From positions 1 through 37,221 of the forward strand of contig JASNJN010000263.1 of assembly GCA_030180075.1 (NCBI GenBank): a stretch of DNA of 37,221 nucleotides, written 5' to 3'. A program made the position numbers and the translations under genes. Below the pieces are notes generated by a model, which worked only from the letters and a program-made list of their open reading frames with translations, was not told where the DNA came from and searched no databases. This document shows positions 18,922-29,857 of this stretch, piece by piece. Every line of letters starts with the position of its first letter. Within the stretch, counting starts at the first letter, position 1. This DNA comes from Mikrocytos mackini (lineage: Eukaryota; Endomyxa; Ascetosporea; Mikrocytida; Mikrocytiidae).

Positions 18922-21900
18922 TTAAATCAAAATAATCCTATTTATATACGGGTGATTTCCTACAAAATACGCCGCGTCCTTTATCCAAGGTCCGGTTGGT
19001 AGGGGTACTGGTGTAAGGGGAGGTTCTCTGGTGATTTTCGTTCTTCCCGACCTCTGGCATACTACACACTCTTTAATGTATGCTTCCGTTTCGTTGAACC
19101 CTTTGGGCCACCAAAATTTTTCTCGAATTCGCTCCTTAGTTTTCTCGATCCCTTGATATAATTTATGGGCCTCTTCTATTATCGTTTGCCTCATCGATTT
19201 GTCGGGCATAAATCTATATCTTTTATAGAACACAAACCCTTTTGATTCAGTGAGATGTTCCTTATTGGCGTATATCTCTGGGTGTCTCAGTTTTGTCGCC
19301 TCATTCCATTCTCCCATACTAACCATCCATGCTACTTCTTGCATATCATGTCCATACTGTACCCCGTTATTCGGTGTTTCTTCCATAATATTGTTCAACA
19401 CTATTTCTTCCCATAGGGGTTTGCTGTTGTGGTTAGTTTCTCCTGGTGATCGTGACAGTATATCTGCTATTTGGTTTTCACTTCCCTTCAGGTATTCCAT
19501 CTTGTAGTTAAAACATGCTAACTTCTCTCGCCACCTCTCTACTCTTGCAATAGTTCTTTTCACTTTGCTTTGTGATAGGAGGGTTACCAGGGCTCGATGG
19601 TCGGTTCTTAAGAGAAAGTATCTTCCTAGTAAGTATCTCTTTAGTTTGAGCACAGCTGACACACATGCTAGTGCCTCTTTTTCTCCGATTGAGTAATTGT
19701 TTTCGTATGGTTTGAATTTTGAGGACCAATATGTCACTGGTCTATACTCCCCAGTCGGTTGTTCTTGTTCTAACACGGCCCCCATGCCTATGTCGCAAGC
19801 GTCACAGCTTAGTCTTACTTTATACTTCTCACTTGTCTGGAAAGGTACCATAGCGTTACGTCGGGCAATGGTTTGTTTTAACGCCCGGAATGCCTTTTTC
19901 TCTGTCTCACCCCACTTCCATCTGATGTCTTTCTTTAACAACTTGTGTAATGGGTTGGCTTTAATGGCTAGTTCCGGGATAAATCGGTTATAGTAGTTCA
20001 CTATTCCCATGATCTGTCGTATTTCCTTTCTAGATGAGGGATCTTTTAATTTCATTATCGCTTGTGCTTTGTTTGCGACTGGCTGTATCCCTTTTTCGGA
20101 TAGTTCATAGCCTAGCCATTCAACTGATGATTTGTTCCGCTCCGTTTTGTCTTCATTTATAGTTATGTTTGCATCTTGAAGTCTCTTTACTACTTTCCTG
20201 TATCTCGCTTCGTAATCTTCTTTAGTTCGGGCAGTTATCAAAATATCATCTAGGTATACCATTACTCCTTTGGTTTCGCTTAATAAATCCGAGATTATCT
20301 CTGGAATGCGCTTGGCGCTGACTTTATACCGAAGAGCATTCTCGTATATTTGAATGTGCCTCTTGGTGTAATTATTGTTGTTAAAGTCTGTGATTGTTCC
20401 TCCAATTTTATTTGATGGTAGGCTGGTTTTAAATCTATTGTAGCGAAATGTCTGCTACATTTTCCACCTTGGCTCATAAGTCTTCAATTCGGGGAAGTGG
20501 ATATTTATCATCCTGTATTGCTTTATTTAGCATACGGAAATCTCCACATATTCGCACTCTTCCGTCTTTTTTGGCAACTACGACAATTGGGCTGACCCAA
20601 TCGACACTTTCCGTTTCTTTTAAAACTCCTTGTTCAATTAGTCTATCGATTTCCTTATTTACTGCTTCTCGCATTTCGTAGGGCATTGGCCGTTCACGTG
20701 CTATTACTGGTTTATAACCTTCTTTTAAATTAATATTAAATCTAACTCGTGGACAATAACCAAGTACTAAATTACTAGCACATTTAATTATCTCCTTTGG
20801 TTGCTTGTCTAACCATTTAAAGTAGCCTAATTTCTCGGCATATTCCTCTCCTAGCATTGTTATACCTTCGGACACTACGAAAAACTTCACTATCTCACTT
20901 CTGTCACCATTGTTTATCTTAGTCCTAATGGTACCAACTACAGGAATTTTCTCTGAGTTGTAACATCTGATTTTCACATTTACTCTCTCTATCCGTTCCT
21001 TTATCTTGTACTTCTTTATTTCTTCTCAACTCAATATTGAAACGTCTGAACCTGTGTCAATTAGTACTTCCATGGTTTTCGCTCTTCCAGCCACAAGTTT
21101 ACTCATCTGGCTGCAAATTTATTTTTTAGCTGCAAATTTATTTTCTAGCCACAAAAATTTTTTGCTTATATTTTGCAACAAATTCATGTAATCGTGTTCT
21201 GAAATCCCAATATCCGCAAATATGTCCAGCTAACCGATAAAATCCAAATCTCCACAAATATTTCGAAGTTTTCCCAACTATACATAAAAAGTGTAAACAT
21301 AAATTTTAAATGTAAATTTTCATAGTTGAAGTGTTTTAGGTTACAATTAAAAATTCCAGAAAAATTCTAATGGCACTTTAAAACAAAAATTTTGAACAGT
21401 AATAAAATTTTGGCAGATATTACAATTTTAACAAAAAATATTTTAAAATTTTTAAACTTAATTTTAAAAATTGTGACCACATTTTTGTGGCTAGGTTTAA
21501 AAATTAGAAAATCTTGTGTTTATTCGTTTTCCGATGAAATTTACATGAATTAGTTGTAAAATAATGGCTGAAAAATTGTTGTGGCCAAAAAATAAAATTT
21601 CGGCTAAAAAATAAATTTGCAGCCAGATGAGTAAACTTGTGGCCAAATTAGTAATGAAAATTTTCGTTTAAGGAATATTTGCGCATAAATTTTCCAGAGA
21701 TTTATATATTTTCTAATTCGTCTATTTGGCGATACATTCCAAGTAATTTCGGTCCAAATAATGTACACAGTTGATTTTTCAATTTGCAGCTAGAAAATAA
21801 ATTTTCAGCCAGATGAGTAAACTTGTGGCCAGAAAAGTGGCAGCCTACTTCCATAGGTCTCTTATTCACGGACATCATCTTCTCCGCTTTCCGTACTTTG

Positions 21901-23147
21901 TTAATTCTAAGTGAATATGATCTCCGCCTTTCCTCTTCTGATGATGAGGAATACCTGTTCCTATCCCTTTCTCTAGGGGGGTATTCATCTTTCTCCACAA
22001 ACCTATTACGGTAATTCCTATCTTCATATCGCCTGTTATCGCGTTGTCTCTCGTATGGCTGATACTCTCTTCTAGGGCGCGACACATCTTTGTAAAGTGT
22101 CGATTCATGTGGCACTTTGCGCACCGCGCGTTATTTGCCGGACAATCATTCCGTTGTCTCGAATGTCTTCCTCCACATTTCCCGCAGTATACTAACTCGG
22201 TGTGGGGTTGTTGGTTCACTCTAGTTGATATAGGTATGCTTGTTTCTTCAATTTCTTTCGCTGTTTGTAATGCCTCCTCAAATCTATCAGGGGTCTTTGT
22301 CATTAGCGCGTTTCTTGTCACGTTATCTTTCAAGTTCGCAATGAAACAGTCTTTGAGTATTGAGTCTTCAAGTCCGCCGAATTGGCACTCTGCTATTATT
22401 TGTCTAAGTTGTACTCCAAAGGCCATTATATCTTCGCCGTTTTGTTGTGTCCTCTTAAACAGCTTACTCCTCCAGAATATAGTCGTCTTAATTTCCCCAA
22501 AATACCGAGCCATTATGTTGTTAATCTGCTCGAGGGTCTCCTTGTTGTCTGGGTTTGCGCCGAGTACACGATTTCCTTCATCGCCGAGACAATGACGTAA
22601 GAGCGCCACATTCCGTGGTTCTTCTTTATTGTCTAAATTGGTGGCGTACAAATATGTTAGGAAGCCTTTATACCACTCCTTCCAACTTCTTTTTAGTGGG
22701 CCTGGTGTGTTTAAGAACTTCGCCGGTAACTCTAGTCCCTGTATGTACTGTGTGTTTGTGGTGATTTGTACGGGCGTTTCCTGTACGTATTCATGCGCTT
22801 GTGTCTGGTATTCTGGTCCGGAATCCTCTATCTCCGCTCTCTCCTGTGCTACCTGCTCGTATAGGAGTCTTTCGATTCTGTTAGTCTCTTCCATGATAAT
22901 CTTCTGTAACAGATCTCCCTTTTTAAGCCCTATCGAGTACTCAATCTCATTTTCCGTGGCTACCGCTTTCAGGTCACTTATTCTGAACTTCTCAAAGTCT
23001 TTATGTCTCCTCAGATAGAATTCTTTGACCGCCTCACCGATTGCTCTTCCCTCGAGGCCGCTGGTCTCGATTTTCCACCTATGTGCCTCTCTCTATGTTG
23101 TCATCGTCTAGCTGGTCTAGCAGGACGTATAAGTTCGATGTCGCCAT
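18922..23147 (-). mobile_element. Ty3/gypsy-type LTR retroelement (broken fossil)
   Basis: Read from right to left the parts are: Gag from about 23147, with a CAKCHMNRHFTKMC zinc knuckle near 22100; aspartic protease (DTGSD) near 21040-21070; reverse transcriptase about 20240-20830 with a YLDD block; RNase H about 19480-19900; and the integrase zinc-binding segment about 19000-19200 (HKLYQG...CVVCQRSG). This is the gypsy order and a different lineage from the copy at 12745. The element is broken at several points (at least four) and carries an insertion of a DNA transposon-like element between its Gag and protease parts (21091-21828). No long terminal repeats or integrase core were recognised. 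The hAT element begins 100 bp beyond its Gag end. It appears older than the first copy. Confidence 0.88.
21091..21828. mobile_element. Long-TIR element inserted in the gypsy-type element, with a duplicated right end
   Basis: The left end CCACAAGTTTACTCATCTGG continues for about 70 bp as an inverted match to 21575-21642. A second copy of the right end lies at 21785-21828. CCAG is found directly outside both 21091 (21087-21090) and 21828 (21829-21832) and may be the target duplication. Inside are AT-rich words and repeated TTTTTTAGC/CTAGAAAATAA segments but no ORF. It interrupts retroelement coding sequence, so it is younger than that element. The superfamily is not recognised. Confidence 0.65.
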
Positions 23148-23561
23148 GTAGAATATATGTCAATATATTTGTGAAAAAAAAATAAATAAAAAATATTTAG
23201 ACTATAACTGCGAGATAATGTAACGAGTTAATATTTACTCACTCATTATTAGGGATTGGCAATTTATACGTATAAAGATATCCCGGTTAACCGCATATTC
23301 TAAACTTTTTAAATATGATAATATCCCGACAAAAGTCAAAATATACTGTTAATATTAACCTATTTTCATTTAAAAAGTATTTATTTTATTGCATAAATGA
23401 GGCGAAATCTGTATGGTAATGGGCAAATTTGTAATTCAATGTAACATCATTATTTAAAACTGATAAAATTATTATATGCAATGTTGTTTTAGCAGTATTG
23501 GATGATTTAAAACAATAGATTCTGTAAAATGCTTCGTTTTGAAATTATTTGTTTAAAAATG

Positions 23562-23579
23562 AAAGGGTGGGGACCCTTT
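23562..23579. other. GC-rich hairpin in the hAT element
   Basis: AAAGGGT and ACCCTTT pair across GGGG, a stable stem in very AT-rich surroundings. A second stem follows at 23635-23685 (GGGGATGTATAAT against ATTATACACCCC, one bulge, loop about 26 nt). Confidence 0.6.
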
Positions 23580-23729
23580 GTTACACCCAGATTTTATGAA
23601 TTAAAATGGCAAATATTTTAAAACATAATTAGCCGGGGATGTATAATCGACCAAACAGCCTAATGCCACGTCAATTATACACCCCAGGTCCTACCCCGAA
23701 CCCGTAATATGAAATATTACAAAGTTCTA

Positions 23730-23810
23730 TACCATAGAAAAACGCTCGTCTGGGAATCGAACCTGGCCTTTGATCCGAAACCACAGAGTCTCTACAACTT
23801 GACTATGGTA
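23730..23810 (-). ncRNA. tRNA-like (Arg-TCG-like) sequence, degenerate or SINE-type
   Basis: On the minus strand there is an A-box-like TCAAGTTGTAGAGAC, an anticodon-loop-like TTTCGGA (anticodon TCG) with a weak stem, a perfect B-box core GGTTCGATTCC, and then TTTTT as a Pol III terminator. The 81-nt segment is bounded by TACCATAG and CTATGGTA, which pair perfectly but do not sit at the normal acceptor position relative to the terminator. The T-stem and the acceptor do not fold well. It is therefore more likely a tRNA pseudogene or tRNA-derived SINE head than a working tRNA gene. It lies inside the hAT element. Confidence 0.4.
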
Positions 23811-23923
23811 CTGATTTGTAAATAAACCTTAAATAAAACGTATTTAATATAAACTAATTTAGGTTTTATTTTTAGGTATAATAGCTACAAGCAATCATTA
23901 TGTTGTATATTTATGAATGTTAA

Positions 23924-24547
23924 ATGTGTTGGTTAATTGATATTCGTTTCTACACTGACCTACAAATATTTCGAAATTTTAATTTTCTTTCAAAACTTGA
24001 CATAGAAATTTTAGAAATACTATGGGATTATACACTTAACAAACATCCCTTTACAGACAGATATGGTCATCGGAATCTTGTCATGATTTACTCACAACAA
24101 ATCCAGGAAAGAATCCAAAAAACGTATAAAGTATTTTGGTCATTTAAAGTATTCTGTATTGTAAATACATCAATAGCCAAGGTATTCTTCTTTTACAGAT
24201 TATTAATAACACACATTGTTCTCATTTCACACTTTTGTTATTCCAATTCGTATTCCCAAGGTAAAAGTCCGAAGAGTTGAACTCCTTGGCCTTTACTTCT
24301 AACAAAAACAGCCACTAACTTGATTGAAATGAAATTTTCTATTTATCTACGTTTATACTCATGGGTACTTAATAACAGTATGGACTACTATCTAAACTGT
24401 GTTCCAAATTCGATGCAAAAACTTGGTATTCGACCATTATGCATCTTCCACTTACTTGAGAATGTAATCAAAGATATAGCTTCTTTGTATTCCGAATTTG
24501 TTTATTATAAACATAGAAGGTTCGAAATTGAAGAAATACATTCGTAA
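23924..24547 (+). pseudogene. Decayed reading frame of unknown origin inside the hAT element
   Basis: One plus-strand frame stays protein-like over about 200 codons, with rich His, Arg, Tyr, Leu and Ile and segments such as SKLDIEILEILWDYTLNK and HLLENVIKDIASLYSEF, but it contains in-frame stops. The same frame has further open protein-like stretches downstream to about 25680 (for example near 25505-25680). I recognise no family. It may be a decayed accessory gene of the transposon or a captured gene. Chance open frames in AT-rich DNA are the alternative. Confidence 0.35.
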
Positions 24548-26744
24548 ACAAAGAACACCACGGTGAATGAACTTGTTATACAGATTTAATTTAAAAATAT
24601 TGACAATCATGAATACAAGGTTTGGCGCATTCATGCTGTTTGCAGATACAGACATACATATAAAAGCTTTTCTGAAATGCTCAACACTTTATGCATACTT
24701 CCACTTCATAGACTCATAGGAATACAATGTTATATAAAACTTGACCATAGATACAAATTACTTCTCAACAACTATCGAAATACATAAAATCGTTGTTTAA
24801 TATTTTGGAAATTTCATATTACGAGACAACAGAATGAGCTTTATCAATTTTAACCGTTTCTATCTATTACTTTAAAAGTGATTAACTGATGTGTTAATCC
24901 AAAATAATAAGCCGACCAACGAGATCTGGTTGATGGACACTAATTTTATTTTTGCATTAAATATACCACGAATGCATTTTACCATTTCCTAATAGCTTCT
25001 TCATACAAATACATCTCAGCTGTGATATGATGCTTTCGAGTTTATCATCGAAGCTACTTCCAACAATTACCAACTGCACAGTCATACTATACACATCCTG
25101 CTTTTTGTTGAATGGCCAAATTTTGTTCTTAAAAGACAATACTAAGTACATGCCATTAATATTACACTACTGCATGCCTAAACGGAAGCACCGAAAAATA
25201 ATGCACATTTCTTATTCCGAATTAGAGGAGCTTAAATTTCGTAGTTTAATTAACAAACTTCGTTTTAAGAAATAGTCAATTCAAAAACAAAGCCGGGAAT
25301 AGATAAATATCGAACCAAAAAGGGATGGATATGGTAAACATTATTTACTAACAAAATCCCCTAAATTTTGTCTACATTGAATTAATCCGTTAGAACAATG
25401 TTCTCGCAACTTGGAGATATTATGTTCCAATGATCCCAAAATACAAATTGGAACAAAACCGATGAAGTAACGTTTTATGATATAATGTTTGTGTTATTGA
25501 ACTTCTGTTTACGATTGAAAAGACACAAAATCTTCAACGGAACTTAGAACGAGTATGGAATATAGATTATTTAATATTGGCTACCGATCTTAATATTAGA
25601 TTTTTGTCTGCGGGCAAGTTATTTCCATTTCTACATCACGAGAAAACGAACAGTCTGGTAGCTAAAACGGAAAAATAACAACACATGCATACCAGACTAG
25701 AAAACAACAACAACCATAAAGCTTTAAAGAAAGATTAACATTCAAGCACAAATAAATTCTATATAATACTTTTATATACAACAAAAATAGAATGAGAAAG
25801 CAGAATGATTTGTTGGTCATATAAGGCGCACTGAACTTTAAACTTAAAACAATTGGAAAATGATGTTATTCGGTGTATTCTCCTTTGATCGTATAAAGAC
25901 TACTTTCAAAATATATCGGATTTCAAAAAGAATATTCATACGAGTAATTTCGAGCTAGCTTAATAGGAAATTAGGTTTCTCACAAAGGATGCAAATGATG
26001 TACATGATGATCATCTATTTATAATATACATTTAAAGATGAATTCACTGGGAATATTATTGCAATTTTATTTGGACTGAGATAAAACTATAGTATATAGA
26101 CGGAAAATTTTAGGGCGCATAAAAACTGAAGAATCAAACAAGAAGTACTAGTTTTATAGGAATAAGCTAAAGTACATATCATTGTTGTCCATAACTCTGA
26201 TATCGTTCAGGTTAAAATACATGAAATATAACCTTGGTTATTAAAGATTAATATGGTTTAAAAATAAAGAGATAAACACACAATACATTTTGGCATGTTC
26301 GCTTTATTAATAGATTATTTGGGACTTTATTGCTTAGTATTATTTTGAAAGGACTAAACATGGGTAATTTGTGTTTAACTATACATGAATTTAAACACCA
26401 AAATTAATCAACTTCATAGCAAGACAACTTAGATATATCAATAGCAACCTACTCAAAAATAATAGGTTTGACAATTTCGTTTAAATAGTGTTTTTATGAT
26501 AGCTAGTTATGTTATTACTATATGAGCATAATAGGGAATTTCAGGAGTTTCTATCAAATAAAAGTGTACGGAATTAACATTTGTTATTGAATTATTAATG
26601 AAAGATCTTTAGAACCAGGAATGTTACATTATTGTCAAAAATTAAAGGACCGAATATAAATTTAAAACAGAGAATATATTTAATAAATAAGAATTATGTT
26701 TAGATATCAAATTTTTAATAACTGAAGGGAATTTATATAATTAC
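24548..26744. other. hAT interior without an intact gene
   Basis: No intact gene is seen. Isolated open stretches in the same frame as the decayed ORF occur in the first kilobase. The last kilobase before the transposase stop looks non-coding. Confidence 0.45.
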
Positions 26745-28193
26745 TTAATCTAACCCTCCTCTATAACTCATTGTAATAAAATACTGCTCCATGTTTATAT
26801 CAGTCAATTGATTCCTATTTCTTGTAAAAAAGTTGTTGAAATCTGATATTTTTCTTTCTATTTCGCATGATGTAATGCTTGCATAACGAAGACAGTTTAA
26901 ATCTATACCTCCCCGAGTTGTGTTAATATCATTCGTTGAATTTATTGTTCTATTTATGTCAACCATTCGTTCATAACCTGGGTTTCTTCTAAGTATGTTG
27001 TCTAATTTCCTATTTAATCCAACCATGTAGTCATTCTCTTGGTAGGTTCTAATATTGGATATAAATTCCTCTACAACGGTGATAGAATCTTGTAATGTTA
27101 TAGTATTAGATTCTAACTTAGTAATAGTCTGTGGTAGGTCTCCTAGAATATCGGTTACAGATCTTATGTTTTCGAAGGTACTATCGGAATCAAAATGTTC
27201 ACGAAGGTATTGTACACAAATAGATGTGTCGTCACTTAGGTTGTCAAGTAATTCCTGTATATCCATTCTGTGATCATTGACATAAATCAATGATCGAAGC
27301 CAAGTTCCCCATCTGGTTATTATAGGCACAGGGAACGAGTTTATACCAGGAAATAAATCCTGATATAGGTTCTTTCTACGGGGGCATTTCAAGAACAGCT
27401 TTTTAACATTGCTTATGATTTTGTCGACTTCTATGAAGTGGTTTCTTGTGTATTCTGACAGCAATTGTAAAGAATGCGCCATGCAATGTACGTGTATCAT
27501 ATTGCTGTAAGTTTCTGTGAGGTGTTTGTTGATGTAGCTCGCAGCATCTGTATTGAAAACCAATACATTGTCGAATAGTATCCTGTTTGGGTAAATTTTC
27601 TGCATACTGTCCATAAAAAACTGTGAAGTTGTCTGACTGTTTACTCGGGGCAAAATAGAGAAGTTTACAACATAAGAAGAAAAGGGTCGCTCTGAGACAA
27701 GTGGTGTTACTGTGAATATGCCGACTGATCGTTGTAAGAAATCAGTTGTGAAATCTAAAGAAATTGAAACTTTGTTCCATGAAACAACGCCGCGTACAGT
27801 GTCCGTCGTTTGATTATATAGTTCTTCCACGTATTTTTTACGTAAGTACGTTGAGTTAAAGCTTGAAAACCCAGAATATTTAAATAGAAAAGAAGAGATA
27901 ATGGGACTGTCGGCTTTATGAAGGGGTATGTTTGTTCGCATAAAGGCATTGGTTAAGTCTTTGGAGAAATTTCCTTGTGTCAGAAGAGTTCCGCCTGTAA
28001 TTAAGGTCTGGCATGTATTTTTCGTCTTGTTTTTCGTGTGCTTTTCACTTCCAATATGTTGCTGAACACAAGATCGCTTAACGATAGAGACAGGGGTCCT
28101 GCACAAAGTGCAAAAAAGTCTTTCGCCGTCTCTAACAAGGCCTGGTTCCCTGAAGAAATCTATATACGTCTGCAACTTATCTTTATATTTCAT
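26745..28193 (-). CDS. hAT-superfamily transposase
   Basis: This is a complete 482-codon cut-and-paste transposase. A BED-like finger lies at C28/C31/H46/H52. A DDE-type RNase-H fold follows with candidate first Asp in SISLDFTTD (D147 or D151), second Asp in VFNTDAASY (D216), the CMAHSLQLL block at 238-245, and the family RW pair in PIITRWGTW (294-295). A C-terminal SCEIERKISDFNNF block (E444 or E446 as catalytic Glu) and a short dimerisation tail end the protein. No frame break is seen. It lies 170 bp inside the right end of the element bounded at 23250 and 28363. The start is supported by an AAATTT box. It is related in layout to the hAT fragment at 2839-3396. Confidence 0.88.
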   Translation of the reverse strand: MKYKDKLQTYIDFFREPGLVRDGERLFCTLCRTPVSIVKRSCVQQHIGSEKHTKNKTKNTCQTLITGGTLLTQGNFSKDLTNAFMRTNIPLHKADSPIISSFLFKYSGFSSFNSTYLRKKYVEELYNQTTDTVRGVVSWNKVSISLDFTTDFLQRSVGIFTVTPLVSERPFSSYVVNFSILPRVNSQTTSQFFMDSMQKIYPNRILFDNVLVFNTDAASYINKHLTETYSNMIHVHCMAHSLQLLSEYTRNHFIEVDKIISNVKKLFLKCPRRKNLYQDLFPGINSFPVPIITRWGTWLRSLIYVNDHRMDIQELLDNLSDDTSICVQYLREHFDSDSTFENIRSVTDILGDLPQTITKLESNTITLQDSITVVEEFISNIRTYQENDYMVGLNRKLDNILRRNPGYERMVDINRTINSTNDINTTRGGIDLNCLRYASITSCEIERKISDFNNFFTRNRNQLTDINMEQYFITMSYRGGLD

Positions 28194-28200
28194 AAATACT

Positions 28201-28215
28201 TTTAAATTTTGAAAA
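28201..28215 (-). promoter_or_regulatory. AAATTT-type box of the hAT transposase
   Basis: On the minus strand TTTTCAAAATTTAAA lies 7 bp 5' of the ATG at 28193. It resembles host-gene boxes and lies next to a subterminal ATCGGGATA word that may be a transposase-binding site. Confidence 0.5.
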
Positions 28216-28371
28216 TATCCCGATAAACATGGAATATACCCAGGTATATCGGCATCAAAAATACATACATTATATGTTTATGTTTTAGTACAAAACGATA
28301 AAGGAGTATATAAAATGGTTTAGCGATTTTAAAAATTTTATTAGTATATTTTTTCAATCCCTAGTTATTAG

Positions 28372-28994
28372 TAGGGTGCGGATAATATGAAAATCCACAT
28401 ATCACATATATATCCATATATCGAGTAGAAATTTTTGGCTCAAATTATAATGTAAAGTCATATATATCCACATATCAGACCCCTATTTTGGGAGAAAATA
28501 GAAAAATAAAAAGTTCGAATTTTCCCAAAATTTTATTACAAAATGCTTTTTAAACTATAGTTGTATATAGATATCATTTTAGAAGAAAATAATGAACTTT
28601 TGGTTGATAAAACAAAATTTTATAGACCAAATATGGACAATTTCAAGATTGTCAAAAAATTTTTTATATATACTTTTCAAATGATAAGAAATATCTTAGC
28701 TATGTTATTTTGTTGAAATAAACGCATAGAAGCATTTTCAGGCAAAAATTTTGAGAATTTTCCAATTCTGATTTTTTGAACATCATGGAAATATAATTGA
28801 TAAAAAATAAAAATTTTCATAGTTTAAGCAATAAAAATCATAGAATCCATGCTAATTGAACACGAGAAACATGTTAGAACATAAACTTTCAGATGTATTG
28901 GGCGAAAATATGCCTACTTATAAAAAGTCACATATTTTATCACATATTAACATATTTTCAGAGCATAAAAAAGTCACATATTATCCGCACCCTA
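28372..28994. mobile_element. hAT MITE, TAGGGTGCGG family, uninterrupted copy
   Basis: The ends TAGGGTGCGGATAATATG and, as reverse complement on the right, TAGGGTGCGGATAATATGTG form terminal inverted repeats. The 623 bp have no ORF. The flanking octamers GTTATTAG (28364-28371) and ATTATTAT (28995-29002) agree at 6 of 8 and fit nTnnnnAn. CACATAT words recur inside both ends. Exactly 8 bp separate it from the right end of the larger hAT element. A second copy, with insertions, ends at 34729. Confidence 0.8.
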
Positions 28995-29469
28995 ATTATT
29001 ATATTGTTAATAATTTAATTTGGAATTAGTTCCAAACAGGGTTCGTTAAATTCGGCATGTCGTAAAACAAAGAATCAGGGTCAAATTTTTGGATTCTATC
29101 TTTTTTGTATTTTCGAAAAATATTCAAACGGTTTCTTCGTTGGTCGATGTGAAGTCATTTCTCTATAATTATATGATCTTAAACACACGTGGAAGGAATT
29201 ATTTGACGAATAGTAACTAAAAAAGAAATATTTTAATGATTTAAGGATTTTCATTTGGATGCTTTGTGTTTTTTGAAAAAGTTTCGTTTACCTTCCATAA
29301 AACCCTTATTTAATATCTCAAAACAACCCATATTCTTACCAATAATATTTCACAAACTAGGCCGATTTGGGTTTAGACGAATTTGAGATACATAGAAATT
29401 AATTCTGCATTTTACTGTACTTTACACCATTATTTTCAAAAATTATGTGGTTCAGATATCTGCCCCGGA
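28995..29469. other. Gene-free region
   Basis: No gene or paired repeat is supportable. Confidence 0.45.
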
Positions 29470-29857
29470 TTGCGTTTTGCCACAAATTCTTAATAAAATT
29501 TTTGATTTTGGGTGATATAAAAAAGGCTGTTTCATTTTGCCACAAATTTTTTATACAGATTTGCGTAAATTTGACTAACATATGTCTAGAACATAAGATT
29601 TCCCAAAAACACACGAAATATCGCCAAATAACTCAGAATCAACCACTGAGTGTTATTTACATCATTTTAATGTGAAATGTACCGTATTTAAAAAGTGTTT
29701 ATTTTCTAGGTGATATGAGTTTAAAACACCATTTGTGCATTCAGTTTGCTGTATTTTCCGATGGAAAATATTACAAAACAAATAAAAATCTTAGTTGTGA
29801 CATTTTAAGGGGTTTTGGCACATTTGCGAAATTTGGGGCAAAGTGAAACTACAGTCC
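29470..29857 (+). repeat. Interspersed repeat, copy A
   Basis: Matches, in inverted orientation, the stretch at 34777-35100. Shared marks are GCGTTTTGCC...AATAAAA, GGCTGTTTCATTTTG, AAATTTGACT, GAAATATCG, ATCAACCACT, GAGTTTAAAACACC and AAAGTGAAA.TACAGTC. Copy A has about 59 bp (29649-29707) that copy B lacks. There is no ORF. The repeat family is unknown. Confidence 0.6.

Larger units (their letters stand above)
23250..28363. mobile_element. hAT DNA transposon, 5.1 kb, with open transposase
   Basis: The left end TAGGGATTGGCAATTTATAC and the right end (reverse complement) TAGGGATTGAAAAAATATAC are inverted repeats, with the first nine bases identical. Subterminal ATATCCCG words sit near both ends (about 23277, 23326, 28207). 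The flanking octamers CTCATTAT (left) and GTTATTAG (right) agree at 5 of 8 positions and both fit the hAT target pattern nTnnnnAn. The only large open frame is the transposase at 26745-28193, so roughly 3.5 kb is not explained by it. That part holds two hairpins, a tRNA-like sequence and a decayed frame. The open transposase suggests fairly recent activity. The diverged flanks argue that it did not insert very recently. Confidence 0.7.

Noticed and set aside
22044-22764. Long open frames on the plus strand opposite the gypsy Gag region
   Set aside because: They are antisense shadows of the coding sequence on the minus strand, with no start box and no recognisable domain.
29399-29675. Opposed short frames in the interspersed repeat
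   Set aside because: They are not preserved in the second repeat copy at 34777-35100 and are probably chance.
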